Position numbers and translations under genes: made by a program. A DNA stretch of 64,000 bases. Source: Coniferiporia sulphurascens. Lineage: Eukaryota; Basidiomycota; Agaricomycetes; Hymenochaetales; Hymenochaetaceae. The stretch covers positions 868,001-932,000 of the forward strand of contig NBBA01000006.1 of assembly GCA_002794785.1 (NCBI GenBank). Reading direction: 5' to 3'. The notes beneath the pieces are model-generated. The model saw nothing but the letters and a program-made list of their open reading frames with translations. It was not told the origin of the DNA and did not search any database. This document shows, piece by piece, positions 32,261-44,374 of this stretch; positions within the stretch are counted from its first letter, which is position 1; each line of letters begins with the position of its first letter.

Positions 32261-32271
32261 GGTTATGAGCC
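32261..32271 (+). promoter_or_regulatory. Primer-binding site, initiator-tRNA anticodon type
   Basis: GGTTATGAGCC follows the LTR directly and complements the anticodon stem-loop GGCTCATAACC of initiator Met-tRNA, as in copy 1. Confidence 0.7.
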
Positions 32272-32329
32272 TTGACTCTACAACTAACGAAACGATTAAC
32301 GAATTTATAAATCCTCGAATAACAAAATC

Positions 32330-34393
32330 ATGTCTGACGGACAGAAACCAAACACTCATGAGCAAACACATTTGCAAAAATTATCTGGATTATGAATAAT
32401 AGCTAATGAACTAAAAATAACGTATACACAGTCATCTACTATCGAAGAACTCGAAGAAAAAATTCAAAAAGCTAAAGATAGCAAAAGGTTAGTTGACCTA
32501 ATACTTCAATGTAACCTGAGACAAATACCTATTAATGGAACAGAACAACAAATACAAGATCGAATTAACAGGTACAATAATTCTACCAAAGATGAAAAAT
32601 TAAAAATTAAAACTGACTATAAAATGGAACTAACAAATCACGCTAAAGATTTAGGAATATCAGATCAAGGAAAATCATCTGAAATCAGATACCGAATAAG
32701 TACGTATTTGGGCATATCAGACCCAACAGAAAAAGAACAATTTAAAATTGATAATCCTTATATTAAGCCAGAAGAAGAAAGCGATAAGAAAGAAGACGAT
32801 GATAAAAAAGAAGACGAAGAAGAAAATACCGAAGAATCCAAAAATAACCCATCACGTGAGCCATCAGAACCTTCTGATCCTGATGATTCAGATGCTAACG
32901 ATACCGAGGAAGATGAACTGAGTATGGCAACTAAACTCATGGAACTCCAGAAATTCTTCGATGGAATTGAGAAACTCAATGGGCACTGAAACTACAAACT
33001 CTGGAACTACAGAGTCCGAAGTGCAATTGAGAGTGCAGGTTACGGTAACTTGCTCATTAACTCCCCAGGAACTGGAGAGACTGGTATCTCAAGCACTTTA
33101 TATAACAGCATTATGTGCACTATGCCCGACAAAATACTGGCTTATTATCTTAATTTCTCTAAAGATATTCCAGCACTACTCAAAGTGCTTGACGGATGAT
33201 ATAACGTCCAGACAACAATTACAAAGGGCTTTAACGAGGCTGCCCTTTTTGATATCAGAGGTCATGTCAGCCATTTTGATGGAATGCTCGATAACCTCAG
33301 CAATAAATATGAGGAACTCATAGCCCAAGGGGTAAAAGTTTCAGAGTCGACTTATATATCAGCTATTACAGGGGCAACACCTGAACAATATCAATATGTA
33401 CTCACACAGAGTGAGTTATATATTAAAACGATTAATGAAACAAATCTAGACAAAGATGAAATTGAACTAACCCCTCAATTCTTATTAACTGCATTATGAA
33501 ACGCCTTCGAGGGGTGGCGTAAAAATCATCAGAGGACAGGAGTGGCGGCTAACCACCTGCCCAAGGATGAGCGGACTCATCCCTATTTTAGGGGCCACGG
33601 ACACGGTTTTAGCCATGGAGTACAGCCACGAGGTCGCGGCTATAGAGGCCGTGGTGGATATATGCAAGGACGAGGACGAGGGGGATATTCCCCTAACCAA
33701 CAATCACACGTCATTAAGTGTTACAACTGTAATAAGTTAGGTCACTTCAGCCGAGACTGCTGGGCGCCAAAAATGGAATGGATGAAGGCAGCTCAGAAGA
33801 AAAAAGAGGACGCGAACGACGACAAAGGAAAAGGGAAGGAAACGGGTGCATCAGCGGCACCAACAATGACTGGGGCAAGTGCGGCCCAGGCTAAACATAC
33901 TGCAGCAGCAGCAGCAACAAATGTCACATCGAGCTCTCAAATCGAGTTAAGTGCTGTAATAGGCCAAGGCGAGACCGCCTTCATAACCAAAATCAACAAA
34001 AACGACTTCGACATGGGAGAATTCCCAATATATTCATATAACGATTTCCTTGACACATTAGGAAACCATGATAGTGCCATGGAAGACGTGGATGATAACA
34101 ATTTAGACATAAGCATTAATGCTATAACAACAGAAAAATTTGCTAACAATGTTTATTCTTCAATGGACATAATTGATACTGGTGCAATGATACACTTAAC
34201 ACCATATCTAAACCGATTACGAAATACATATAAAACGAATGAAATAACAATAACGGCTGCAAACAAAACAATGTTTATGGCAAACATAGTAGGGGATCTT
34301 AAGCTTTACATCCCCAATGGACACTTGTCTCTCAAGGACTTCTATGTCAAGATGGCTACAAATTTATTTATAAAGAAAATGAATGTACAATAA
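32330..34393 (+). pseudogene. Copia Gag-protease of copy 2, ending early after the splice junction
   Basis: The frame starts at ATG 32330 (MSDGQKPNTHEQTHLQK). The two SAP-like motifs (32380-32470 and 32624-32720), the acidic stretch, the Gag core from 32925, the Gly/Arg-rich part, the knuckle CYNCNKLGHFSRDC (33718-33759) and protease DTGA (34168) all lie in this one frame. Stops are TGA at 32393, 32987, 33199 and 33497; copy 1 has CGA at the first and third and AGA at the other two. At 34327/34328 the 58-nt segment is missing; the frame then shifts and ends ...MNVQ at 34393. This is what a spliced Gag-protease mRNA would encode. Confidence 0.9.
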
Positions 34394-37113
34394 AGTATCC
34401 TAATGGATCTTTATGCGGAAAAATTAAAAACAGAAATGGATTGTATAGTATATTTAACAACGATGTACAAGCAGCCACAAAAAATGTAACGTTATTTGAA
34501 CTCCATAAAAAACTTGGACATATAAGCTATGCTTATATTAAGCAATTACTAAAAGAAGATCAAATTACAAATAATAAAATTTCAAATTATGATGAAACTC
34601 AATGCACAATCTGCATTGAGGCAAATATAAAAAGAATGCAAATTCCAAAACTACGTGTTTCGAAATTAGCTGAAAAATTCGGCAACCATATACATATGGA
34701 CATATGGGGTCCAGCATCCACACATGCAATAGGAGGATATAAATATCTTCTAACACTTGTAGACAATGCTACAAGATGGATAAAAATGATTTTATTGAAA
34801 ACAAAAGACGAGGGCTTAAACACTTATACAACATGGGCTACAATGCTCAATACACAATATAATATAAAAATAAAAATATTACAAAGTGATAATGATACAG
34901 TGTTTTTAAGTAAACAATTCACTGAATACTTAGAAAAAAACAGAACAATACGAAAGCTGACTGTTCACGATACACCACAACAAAATGGAGTAGCAGAATG
35001 ATCACATCAAACAATTTTAAATAATACAAGAGTCAACCTGCTACAAGCAAAATTACCACCCAGCTTATGGGGAGAGGCTGTAAAATACAGTACTTATGTT
35101 TACAATAGAACACCAAAGAGCGCTATTGATTTTAAAACACCATATTTTAAATGATATAATGAAAATTATAACATTGACAATTTAAAAGAATTCGGCCAAT
35201 ATTGCATAATAAGACAAGAAGACATAAATAAATTACAACCAAAAGGAATTTATGCACAATGGCTAGGATTTGATGAAGAAAGTAAAGGTCATAGAACTTA
35301 TCATGACCAGAAAATTACAGTCAAACGAAATTTACAATTTTTAGATTCTCCTCCATCTAAAATTGAAGGGGAGAATATAACAGAAAAACAAAATGAACAA
35401 ATACAAGAATTAACAAAAGAAAGACCAATAAGAACAATAAAACCAACAAAACAATCATTAGGTCTTAACTTTGACAAACAAAATACAGTCACTTATCTTA
35501 CAGAATTCAATCAATTCAATACGGAATTAATAGGCGATCCAAATTCATATCAACAAGTGATCAATAGAATTGACGCAAATCAGTGGATAATGGCAATGAA
35601 AGAAGAAATAAAAACGTTAATCGAAAGATCTACATGGACGATCATTGATCCACCAAAAGAAGCAAATATTATAGGAACAAGATTTGTTTATAAAACAAAA
35701 TGATTAGCAAACGGAAAAATTGAACAATACAAAGCAAGATTAGTAGTTCAAGGATTCGCCCAAATGGAAGGCGTTGACTACTATTCAAATGATACATTTG
35801 CTCCAGTGGCACGATTAGCCACAGTAAGAACTATATTAAGCTGGAGTGCAACAAATAATTACGAAATTCACCAAATCGATATAAAATCAGCTTACTTATA
35901 TGGTGAATTAGAAAAAGATGAAAATATATATATAAAACCACCACCAGGGAATCTAATTGAAATAAAACCTGGACAAGTTTTAAAATTAAATAAAGCATTA
36001 TATGGATTAAAACAAGCAGGCAGACAATGGTATAAAAAATTATCAGAAATATTAATAGGAATAGGACTAACACAAGCAGTCCAAGACAATGCAGTATTCC
36101 TTAGAAAAGTAAAAGGAAAAACAATTCTAATACTTTTCATACATGTTGACGACATAATGATATGCGGCTTAAATTTATTAATAATAAAAGCCTTTAAAGA
36201 TGAAATAGGAAAACACGTAAAATTTACTGACGGAAACAATATACATTGGTTACTTGGTATTGAAATTGAAAGAAACCGAGAAGAAAGAATAATAAAATTA
36301 AGACAAAAAAATTATATTGATACAATTATTGAAAAATACAAACTAAAAGATGCTGCAATGGTACGAACACCAATGACACCAGGTCAAGTGTTAAAATCAC
36401 TTGAAAACCCAACTAATGAAGAATTAAACTTCATGAAACAAATACCATACATGAATATGGTTGGAGCATTACAATATGCAGCAGATTGTACTAGACCTGA
36501 TATATCATTCACAACAGGTCAATTTGCTAGGCATTTAAACAAACCTAGTATTGAACACTACAATGCAGTAAAACACTGTTTCAAATATTTGAAAGGAACG
36601 AACGATTATTGGTTAATACTCAGAGGAAAAGAACCGATCGAATTAATCGGATACACCGATGCTGACGGAATGACACAAGAAGGCCATAAAGCAATATCAG
36701 GATACATATTCCAAATAGGAAATGCAACGACGTCATGGTCAAGTAAAAAACAGGAATTAGTGTCACTATCAGTATGCGAAGCTGAATTACAAGCTTTAAC
36801 TCATGGAGTAAAAGAAGCAATATGGCTAAGAAGACTGGTTGAAGAGGTACTGCAGACCTTGGATACACCTACAAAAATTTTATGTGATAATCAAGCAGCC
36901 ATAACTATAGTAAATTCAACAGAACAAAAATATATGCAACAAACGAAACATATTGATATATGAAAAGATTTCTTACAAGACTATATAGAAAATGAAACCA
37001 TATCAGTTTCATATATTCCAACTGGACAGCAAAAGGCTGATATTATGATGAAAGCGCTAACGATAGAATTAATCAAACGTTTTACAAGTCTACTCCACCT
37101 AGTAAAAGTTTGA
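34394..37113 (+). pseudogene. Copia integrase, RT and RNase H of copy 2
   Basis: It lies one frame away from Gag because of the missing segment. It shows HKKLGH and CTIC, HMDIWGPAS, QSDNDTVF, then RT with APVARLATVRTIL, ALYGLKQAGRQWY and HVDDI near 36150, and RNase H with GYTDADG, CEAELQAL and CDNQAAI. Stops are TGA at 34999 (CGA in copy 1), 35152 (TGA in both copies), 35702 (AGA in copy 1) and 36961 (CGA in copy 1). The polyprotein ends with TGA 37111-37113. A purine tract gaaggggag (37112-37120) abuts the 3' LTR. Confidence 0.93.
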
Positions 37114-37120
37114 AGGGGAG

Positions 37121-37377
37121 TATTAAATAAATATAACGAAACGATATAAATAATGGATGGTCATATGAACAACCATCTTACTAAGTGAACGATAATGCAA
37201 TGATAATGCCATACAAATAGGAGCTATGATAGTTATAGTATACGTAGCTCACGGTAGATGTATATAAGGAGAGCTGGTCTCTACCATGAAATACATTGGT
37301 TTACGCTGATAACCCACCTTTGCCTCAACCTCACCACTGCACCTCATTGTCTACCACAACGTGCATAGATTTTAAGA
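37121..37377 (+). repeat. Copia 3' LTR, copy 2 (257 bp)
   Basis: It runs TATTAAATAAAT...GATTTTAAGA and is followed by the TSD gcgac at 37378-37382. It is otherwise identical in length and sequence to the 5' LTR apart from seven CpG-site transitions. Confidence 0.96.
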
Positions 37378-38278
37378 GCGACACACACACTCAGCGAGCG
37401 CTGGTCCCTTCAGCTTGCCTGCCCCCTAGCCGCAACTACCGACAAATACCTGGCGGTAACAGGGCCCCCCACATGACGACCAAGAAAGCTCATAACAATC
37501 TCGGTTGACCACCCTCGTGTGGAACTCACTGCGGTGGCACAGGTCCTCTGTCATGCCGGTCCCTACGGGGGCTACTGGCTGAGCTTCGACTCAGCCTACC
37601 GGCGCAGACACAGCCTGATCTCGCACTGCAGGTGGCACAACCACCCACCCTGGCCAGCACAGTCAACCCCTCATATCCTAGGCAGATGCGAAACATTCCA
37701 GCCCTGGATACGCTGTGTCTGGCCCAAGAGCGACCCCCTCCCTGTCCACCATACTGAATGGGCGGACGAAAACCACATTCTAGTCCTAAGGCACTGGCTA
37801 CACCTTACAGGACACCTCAACCGCATGTCCAACCGCACAGCTGGGGCGATTCGCCTTGCCTTTGCAGCTATGGACCTGGATGGATTCCCCACCGATAACA
37901 ACCTCGACTTGGACACCCTCCGGGGCTATGTGCATAGGTTGCTTGGATCCAGGACTCAGGACATGGACCCGGCCCTATTGGAGCACTCAGGTATGCTCCC
38001 CCCATTTCCCTCTGGTCTATGACTGCTGTTTGGATTCCTCTCGGTTTCTTCTATGGCAAATGCAGCCACTCCTTTTTCATTTCTAAGGGACTCTTTATTC
38101 CTAACCTCGTTTCAACTGGTTATGGTTTTCTGCAGTCACAATATGTATCCCTCCCTCTCCCCCCCTATTCATCCCCAATAGGGCATGTAAGTACACTAGG
38201 CCTCCCTGGAGGCACACGCCCCACCCAGTTTCACTCAATGAGCGATGACAGGTGCCTCAGTAGTTAAGTAGTTTACAG

Positions 38279-38297
38279 GCAGCCCCTCCGGGGCTGC
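38279..38297 (+). other. LINE 3'-UTR hairpin with compensatory change
   Basis: GCAGCCCC / GGGGCTGC with loop TCC. Compared with LINE B and the chimeric insert (GCGGCCCC / GGGGCCGC), both arms changed at the third pair, keeping the stem. LINE E has an intermediate G-U pair. Confidence 0.65.
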
Positions 38298-38369
38298 AGG
38301 TGTATTACATAGCACAGAAGGAATAATAAATTTTTAAAAAAAATAAAAAATAAGAAACCCAATCCCTGA

Positions 38370-38739
38370 AGGGCCTGGAGCCAACAAGTTGGAGGTATCG
38401 GCCAGTGCACCTGTAAGCTCAGAGAAGAGTAGCGGTGGTGCAGCTGGGGTAGGGGGAGGCAGGGGGTCAAGGCCCACAGCCGGGAGTGGGGGGGGCAGTG
38501 GGAAGAAGGTAGATCTGAACAGCTCACCTTTTTCTTCATTGGTCTGGGTGAAGGTGCCATCTGCATGTTTAAGTGAGGGGACTTGAGTTGGTTGGATGCC
38601 AAGGCCGCACTTGGCCCATGACCAGATGTTAGGGGGTCGGCCTCTGATGCCTGTTCCGAGTAGTAAGTCCGCTTTGCAGCCCACACTCCTCGTTTGAAGG
38701 AGTGCCTTGCTGCAGCTTTTGTGGTGGGTGTTGGGGCAC
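38370..38739 (-). pseudogene. LINE G, EN-RT spacer fragment (right piece)
   Basis: It continues the LINE interrupted by LINE Q: 38370 upwards encodes (minus strand) SNLLAPGPSG, ELTGALADT, the Pro-rich spacer and KRGVWAAKRTYYSEQASEADP. A small deletion shifts the frame near 38620. It ends at 38739, where the T-run of LINE H begins. Confidence 0.85.
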
Positions 38740-39525
38740 TTTTTTTTTTAAAATTTTAATTATTCCTGCAGTATTACATAATTACAAGCTGCCCCCCCGA
38801 AGGGGGGGCCCTAACTACATAACAATGGAGGCACCCGTCATTGCGCAGCACACAAAACTGGGCGGGGGCCCCGCTCCCCGAAGGGTGAAGGGCCCCTATT
38901 AGTACATGAAAGGTGAAGAGGGAGGAATACATATCACTACGACAATACCAAGTGGACAAGGACAGGCAAAAGAGGTAGCTTAGAATAGAGAAAGGGGAGG
39001 TGAGAGCACCGGCCGGGACATATGATGAGGAGTCTGAAGGGCAGTCACAGATCAGAGAGAAAGGGTGGGAGCACACCTGAAAGCTCCAAGAGAGCTGGGT
39101 CCGAGTCCTGAGTATGGGGTCCGAGCATATGACACATGTATTCCTGAAGGAGGTCCAGATCCATGTCCTCATTGGTAGGGTGGCCGTCTAGTTCCATTGC
39201 GGCAAAGGCCAGCTGGATGGTACCCACAGTTCTGTCAGAGAGGTGGTTCAGGTGCCCTGTCAGCCTAAGCCAGCGGCGCAGAACCGGAATAAGGTTCTCC
39301 TCGGCCCATTCTGAGTGATGGACTGGGAGGGGGATTTTGGCTGGCCACACACACCGAATCCAGGGTTGGAATGTGGTGCACCCACCTAGTATGTGTGCAG
39401 TCGTCTGCGCTGGCCATGGGGGGTGGTTATGCCACCTGCAGTGGGAGATCAGGCCATGCCTGTGCCAGTAGGCTGAGTCGAAGCTTAGCCAGTAGCCCCC
39501 ATAGGGACCAGTGTGGCAGAGGACC
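38740..39525 (-). mobile_element. LINE H: 5'-truncated, 3' UTR and ORF2 C-terminus
   Basis: A T-run tail at 38740, class 2 hairpin (CCCCCC CGAA GGGGGG near 38790-38810), 3' UTR to about 39044, then ORF2 C-terminal codons (MWPAKIPLPVHHSEW...LLQEYMCHMLGP) up to 39525. It is cut there by the tail of LINE I. Confidence 0.87.
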
Positions 39526-39846
39526 TTTTTTATTTATTTTTATTTTTATTTTTATTATTCCTGCAGTATTACATAATTACAAGCTGCCCCCCGAAGGGGG
39601 GGCCCTAACTACATAACAATGGAGGCGCCCATCATTGTGCATCACACAAACCTGGGCGGGGCTCTGCTCCCCAAGGGGTGCCGAAGTGTGAAGAGACCCT
39701 ATTTAAAATGAGGAAGGTGACGGAGGGATACATATTGCTTTGAACAAGCCATGTGTAGGGCAGGTTAAAGTAAGAGGCTTAGAACTGGAAAGGGAGGGCG
39801 AGAGCACCGGCCGAGACGTATCTTGTAGGAATCCGAAAGGCAGGCA

Positions 39847-42800
39847 CTACTCGAGCAGAAAGGGGGGGAGCATACCTGATAGCTCTGAAAGGGCTGGGTC
39901 TGAGTCCCAAGTTCGAGGTCCGAGCATACAACACATGTAATCCTGTAGGAGGTCCAGGTCCATATCCTCATCTGTTGGGTGGCCATTGAGGTCCATTGCG
40001 GCAAAAGCCAGCCGGATGGCACCCATGGTGTGGTCAGAGAGGTGGTTAAGGTGCCCTGTCAGCTTTAGCCAGCAGCGCAAAACTGGGAGGCGGTTTTCAT
40101 CGGCCCACTCTGAGTGGTGGACTGGGAGAGGGTCCCTGGGTGGCCATACGTGCCGTATCCATGGGTGGAAGGTACTACAGCCACCGAGGATGTGGGCGGT
40201 CGACTATGCGGGCCAGGGGGGGTGGTTGTGCTACCTGCAGTGTGAGATCAGGCCATGTCTGTGATGGTAGGCTGAGTCAAAGCTCAACCAGTAACCCCCA
40301 TAGGGACTGGCATGGCAGAGGACCTGTGTGTTACAATTTTCCCTTACTTTCCCTTATTGCGCTGACTCACTTCCTCTTCGTCATCATCAGTCAGCGCAAC
40401 TCCCCCATTTCTCTGCCTTACTCATCCTTATTCACCTTGCACCATAAGATGCCATGATGACGCCTTATCGCATCACCATGACATGCTTTGCTTACTGATA
40501 CCTTCACTTGTATTACCAAGACATTCCTTGGAGTTCCATGACCTTCCATAGTCAGGTAAACGACCTAATACACGACCCTACAGTAGCAAACACATTAGAG
40601 TAGCATATAAGCATGTAACTTCGGTAGCACAAGCCCTAAGCTTGTGCTCTTTGTTCATACAAGCCCATTATCTGCTACCACCAGTCTATTGTGTGCCACT
40701 TGGCCATTCATTGCTTCATTGTAACCTGACTCGCTATAGAAGCCTACCGCATCCACCTTGCCGATCAGGAAGCCCCATCGACGATCACCCTCGACTTACA
40801 ACATCTAGGAAGCCCTGTTGCCATACCATCAGTTCCGACGATCAGGAAGCCCCGACATCGATCACTGCGTAACCATTGAGCTTAACACTGTGCGACTGTG
40901 GATAGCTTGCTGTGTGAGTGGTCGACCAAATGCATGAGCAGCTTTCGAGGTCGGCATGATGGGAGGCTGTGGACTGCCAGGTACTTGTCGGTGGTCAAGG
41001 CAAGGGGGCGGGCTAGCGAGAACATCCATCGCTCCATGAGTGTGTGGACAGCGGCCTCTTTTAGTGCGGAGGTGGAAGGTTTAAGGTCAGATGGGGGGAG
41101 CTCTGTAGCCAGCTTTGCTTCTGTGTCAGCCCATTCATTACCGGGGATGTCTGAGTGGCTGGGGCACCATACAAAATGAATGGTGAGCTGGGGGTATGAG
41201 TCCAGCAGGGTCTCCACACCCGCTTTCCAGATGTGGAGGAGGTGGGCGCCAGGGGCAGCGGCCCAGGTGCAGAACAGGTGGAGAGCGGTCAGCAAATTGG
41301 ACAGGAAGAAGATATCCGATGCAACACACAGTTGTGCTGGGAGGCAGCGTGCTACCCAGCCAGGGGCCGTGGTGAGGGAGAATTCCTCGGCGTCCATGGC
41401 TGTGGCACAGGATGGGGACTCCAGTCGGCGAGACTGGAGTCGAGTGTGGCCAAGCATGGCGCAGATGGCTGAGCCCAACTTATTGTCAATGCAGGAGCTG
41501 TTGGTGAATACCTGGATGTGGGGGGTGAGGCCTAGTTGGCATGTGGCGGTTACAAATGATTTTCGGGTGTCGGCGCTGACTGGGGTGATGGGAGTGGTGA
41601 AGCGGACATGGCCCTGTGTGAAGGCCAGAGGATCCGTCCATGGGGGATGCATGTATGCAGGGACCTGTTGAACCCAGGGGGCTCGGACCTGCAGAGAAAG
41701 GGAGAAAGGTCTATTAGCTATGTTTTTAAATAATTTCCAGCCAATGGAGTGGGGGGTGCGCCATGGACACAGGGAGTGGGTGGTCTTTATATACTCAAAA
41801 TAGAAAGAGAGAGGGGGGACAGAGCAAAGAAAATTAGTGGAGTAGGGGGAGGCGCCTTTAAAGATGCCTAGAATCCAGTGGCAGGCTGTGTTTTGGACGG
41901 CCTGAAGGCAGTTTACCAGGGTTTTTTGGCGGTGGCCATGGTACCAGACCGGTGTGCCCCAGGACAGGACAGAGCAGACGCAGGAGGTGTACAGGTGATG
42001 GAGGAGGAGGGCCAAGATGCCGCATTGAGTGTTGCCTAGAATGCGGAGTGCAGTGAGGGTGGAGAGCCCCTTGGAGTGCATGCACTCAACATGGGGCTTG
42101 AAGGAGAGGCCTGGATCCCACCATATTCCCAACCACCTGAGGGGGATTGAGGGGCAGATCAGGGTGTTGGGGTCGACCTGTATGCCAGCAGTGTCCCAGC
42201 CATTGTAGCCAGTGCGTCGCCAGGGGGGGTGGAAGTGGAGGCACTCCGTCTTGGTGGCTTTGATGTTGAGACCAATTGTGCCAAAGGGGGTGTTGAGTTG
42301 TTGGTAGGCATGGGCGAAGGCATGGCAGTTGGATGCCACTGAGGGTCCTATGCAGATAAGTAAATGGTCATCAATGTATGCCAGGGTGGTGGTGCCAGCT
42401 TGGTGAAAGTGCTGGAGGACCACCCCTGCAAAAATTGTTGACAGGATGGGGGAGACTGGCGATCCCTGGGGGTGCCGAGGTCGGGTTTGGGGGTGGTAGG
42501 GAGGGTGGTGCCGTCAAATGCGATTGCAACCTGGTGGTCCATCATGAAGGATAAGCACCAGTCGGCCATATCTGGGGCACAACCGAGATCCAACAATTGT
42601 CAGTGGAGGAGTTGGGGGTGTACTGAGTTGAAGAAGCCCTGAATGTCGACCGCTAGGACCGAGCAGATGAGGCCCTCTGAGTGGGCACGCTCCACGATCT
42701 GTAAAAGGTGTTGGGTGGCATCATAGACTGAGTGGCCTTGGCGCCCCCCATACTGGTTAGGTGGCAACCAGCCCCACATGTTGGCGAGGAACTGGAGCCG

Positions 42801-44374
42801 GTTAGCTATGATTTTTTCGAGGAGTTTCCCTAGGGTCTCCTCAAGGGTGATGGGCCGGTATGACTGCGGTGAGAAGGGGTCCTTCTTGTTTGGTTTCCTG
42901 AGCATTATGACCTTTGCCGCCTGCCAACACTCAGGGTGGTGACCCAAGCACAGGCAGTTGTTGAAAAGTGTAAGTATCTTGTCGGGGTAGGCGTCCACCA
43001 CCCATTTCAGGGGGTGGTAACCTATTCCCAAGAGGCCCAGAGCTGACAAGTTTGATGTATCAGCCAGTGCCCCCATAAGCTCTGCCATGAGTATGGGTGG
43101 GGCAGCTGGTTGGGTTGGTGGTGGTGGGGTATCAGCCGCTGCCTGGGGTGGGGGGGGCATGAAGAAGGTCTCTCTAAAGAGCTCACCTTTTTTGTCATCC
43201 ATCTGGGTGAAGGAGCCATCTCACTGTTTGAGCGAGGGGATGGGTGTAGGTCAGTTTCCGAGGCCTCGCTTGGCCCAGTTCGAGATGTTGGAGGCATCCG
43301 CTTCTGCTGCCTGATCGGCGTAGAATTGCCGTTGGGCTGCAGAATGCTGGAGTGGGGTGGTGGCCATAGTAATGGCGGATAGGAGGGTCTTGCAGTGGGG
43401 GGACCACCATGGGACTTCCGCTTTTGATGGCTTGGAGAGATGGGTGAATGGCTGGAGGGTGGCGACCATGGAGTCGATGACTGCCTTTGCTTTAATGTCC
43501 AGGGCATGGGTGTTGGGCCCCGGGAGGCAGAAGGCTTCTTTGAGTAGAGGGAAGGCGGTGTCGGTCCATTCCTCCTTGTCGGCTGGTAGCAGCCGGCGTG
43601 TCTTTAGGGCCGGAGGGGGGGGCCGAAACGGCAGGGACCAGCACAGGATGGCATGGTCGGACAATGGTGAAGGGTCGGAGGTAGCCAAATCTAAAATAGA
43701 GTTGGGGTTGACTGCAGGTGGGGCCCAGATCATGTCAATGGGGCACTGATGATGATTGCCATCGGGCCATGAGTCAGAGTCAGGGATATGGGCAGGCGCC
43801 AGGCCATGCCCATGGAAAAAGTCATCAAGGGGTTGCACCCCCAAGTCATCTCGCCATGTGGCTGAGGGTTCAGACCATGTGTGGTGGCAACAGTTGAAGT
43901 CGCCTGCCATGAGTAGAGTGGTGGCTAGCACTGAGGGGAGTGAGAAAAGGAAGGACTCACCTGGGTACTGGGGGGAGGCATTCTCTCGATCCGGAGGGTG
44001 CATGCCATAATAGTTGCATACCCGGAGGGTGAGTTGAGATCGTACCTCCACCGTCAGCACATCGGTGCTGTGAGACGCGGCTCCGAGAATCGACCATGAG
44101 GTGGGGGGAGGGCCCAGGATACATATGTGACTACCTGAGGGCGAGCCTCTGGTGGTAGAACAGGTATGTATCCTGGGATGGTGGGGATGTTGAGAACCAG
44201 GGTGCTGGCTGGGTCGGTGAGTGAGGGTTGCAGTCCTATTTGATACCAGGGGGGTTCCTGGATAAGAATTAGGTGCAGGGGGGATGGGTCAGTTGTAAGG
44301 ACAGGAATTAGGGAATGTATCACTGCTAGTGAGTGGGTGGCGTTCCACTGCAAGATAGAGAGTTTCTCTATCAT
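39847..44374 (-). pseudogene. LINE I ORF2: endonuclease, RT, RNase H, C-terminus
   Basis: ATG 44374 starts MIEKLSILQWNATHS inside the ORF1 stop. EN: LILIQEPPWYQIG, GDFNCCHH, SDHAIL. RT: GHSVYDATQHLLQ, VLAVDIQGFFNS (Asn for Ser/Asp nearby), a 1-nt deletion in the LGTPRDRQSP block near 42470, and YIDD (near 42360). RNase H has FTNSS in place of FTDGS, so its first catalytic Asp is lost, and SNLLTALH in place of SDSLTALH. Frameshifts lie near 44070, 43240 and 42600. The solo LTR splits it near 40888 (codons AVAQ). The C-terminal HCRWHN motif region follows below 40329. Confidence 0.9.
40329..40887 (+). repeat. Solo gypsy LTR, family 1 (559 bp)
   Basis: It runs TGTTACAATTTT...GAGCTTAACA, with the TSD ctgtg at 40324-40328 and 40888-40892. 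It has the same hairpin and GGAAGCCCC repeats as the others. It is inserted in LINE I ORF2. Confidence 0.94.

Larger units (their letters stand above)
32004..37377 (+). mobile_element. Ty1/copia LTR retrotransposon, copy 2 (complete)
   Basis: LTRs lie at 32004-32260 and 37121-37377, with the TSD gcgac at 31999-32003 and 37378-37382. It is inserted in LINE Q ORF2 just after RNase H. The order is Gag, protease, integrase, RT, RNase H. The seven differences between its LTRs all lie at CpG sites. It lacks the 58-nt intron-like segment present in copy 1 and so probably descends from a spliced RNA. Confidence 0.97.
28653..38022 (+). pseudogene. LINE Q ORF2: endonuclease, RT, RNase H, C-terminus (split, dead)
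   Basis: ATG 28653 begins MSAQICVLQWNATRS. EN shows LILIQEPPWYQIG and GDFN; frameshifts lie near 28880 and 29890 (a C run), and TGA stops at 29126, 30769, 31054 and 31121. RT holds PLKWVVEAYPDEV, VLAVDIQGFFDSVHP, LGTPQGSPVSPI, and a catalytic motif changed to YVND (GAT to AAT near 30680). RNase H has QVFTDGS, AEIFS, SDSLTALG and the GNEWADSE block. Copia copy 2 interrupts it at 32003 after LKEVAT; the C-terminal part resumes at 37383 (HTQRALVPSACLP region, then SHCRWHNHPPWP) and ends PPFPSGL at 38022. Confidence 0.9.
26571..38356 (+). mobile_element. LINE Q: full-length plus-strand LINE, split by copia copy 2
   Basis: The 5' end is CATCCCTTCTTGACCTCTTACC at 26571 and the 3' end has a class 1 hairpin (38279-38297), AATAATAAAT and an A-rich tail to 38356. 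The TSD acccaatccctga lies at 26558-26570 and 38357-38369. Without the copia (32004-37382, one TSD included) it is about 6.4 kb. It is more diverged than the minus-strand copies and is inactive. Confidence 0.95.
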
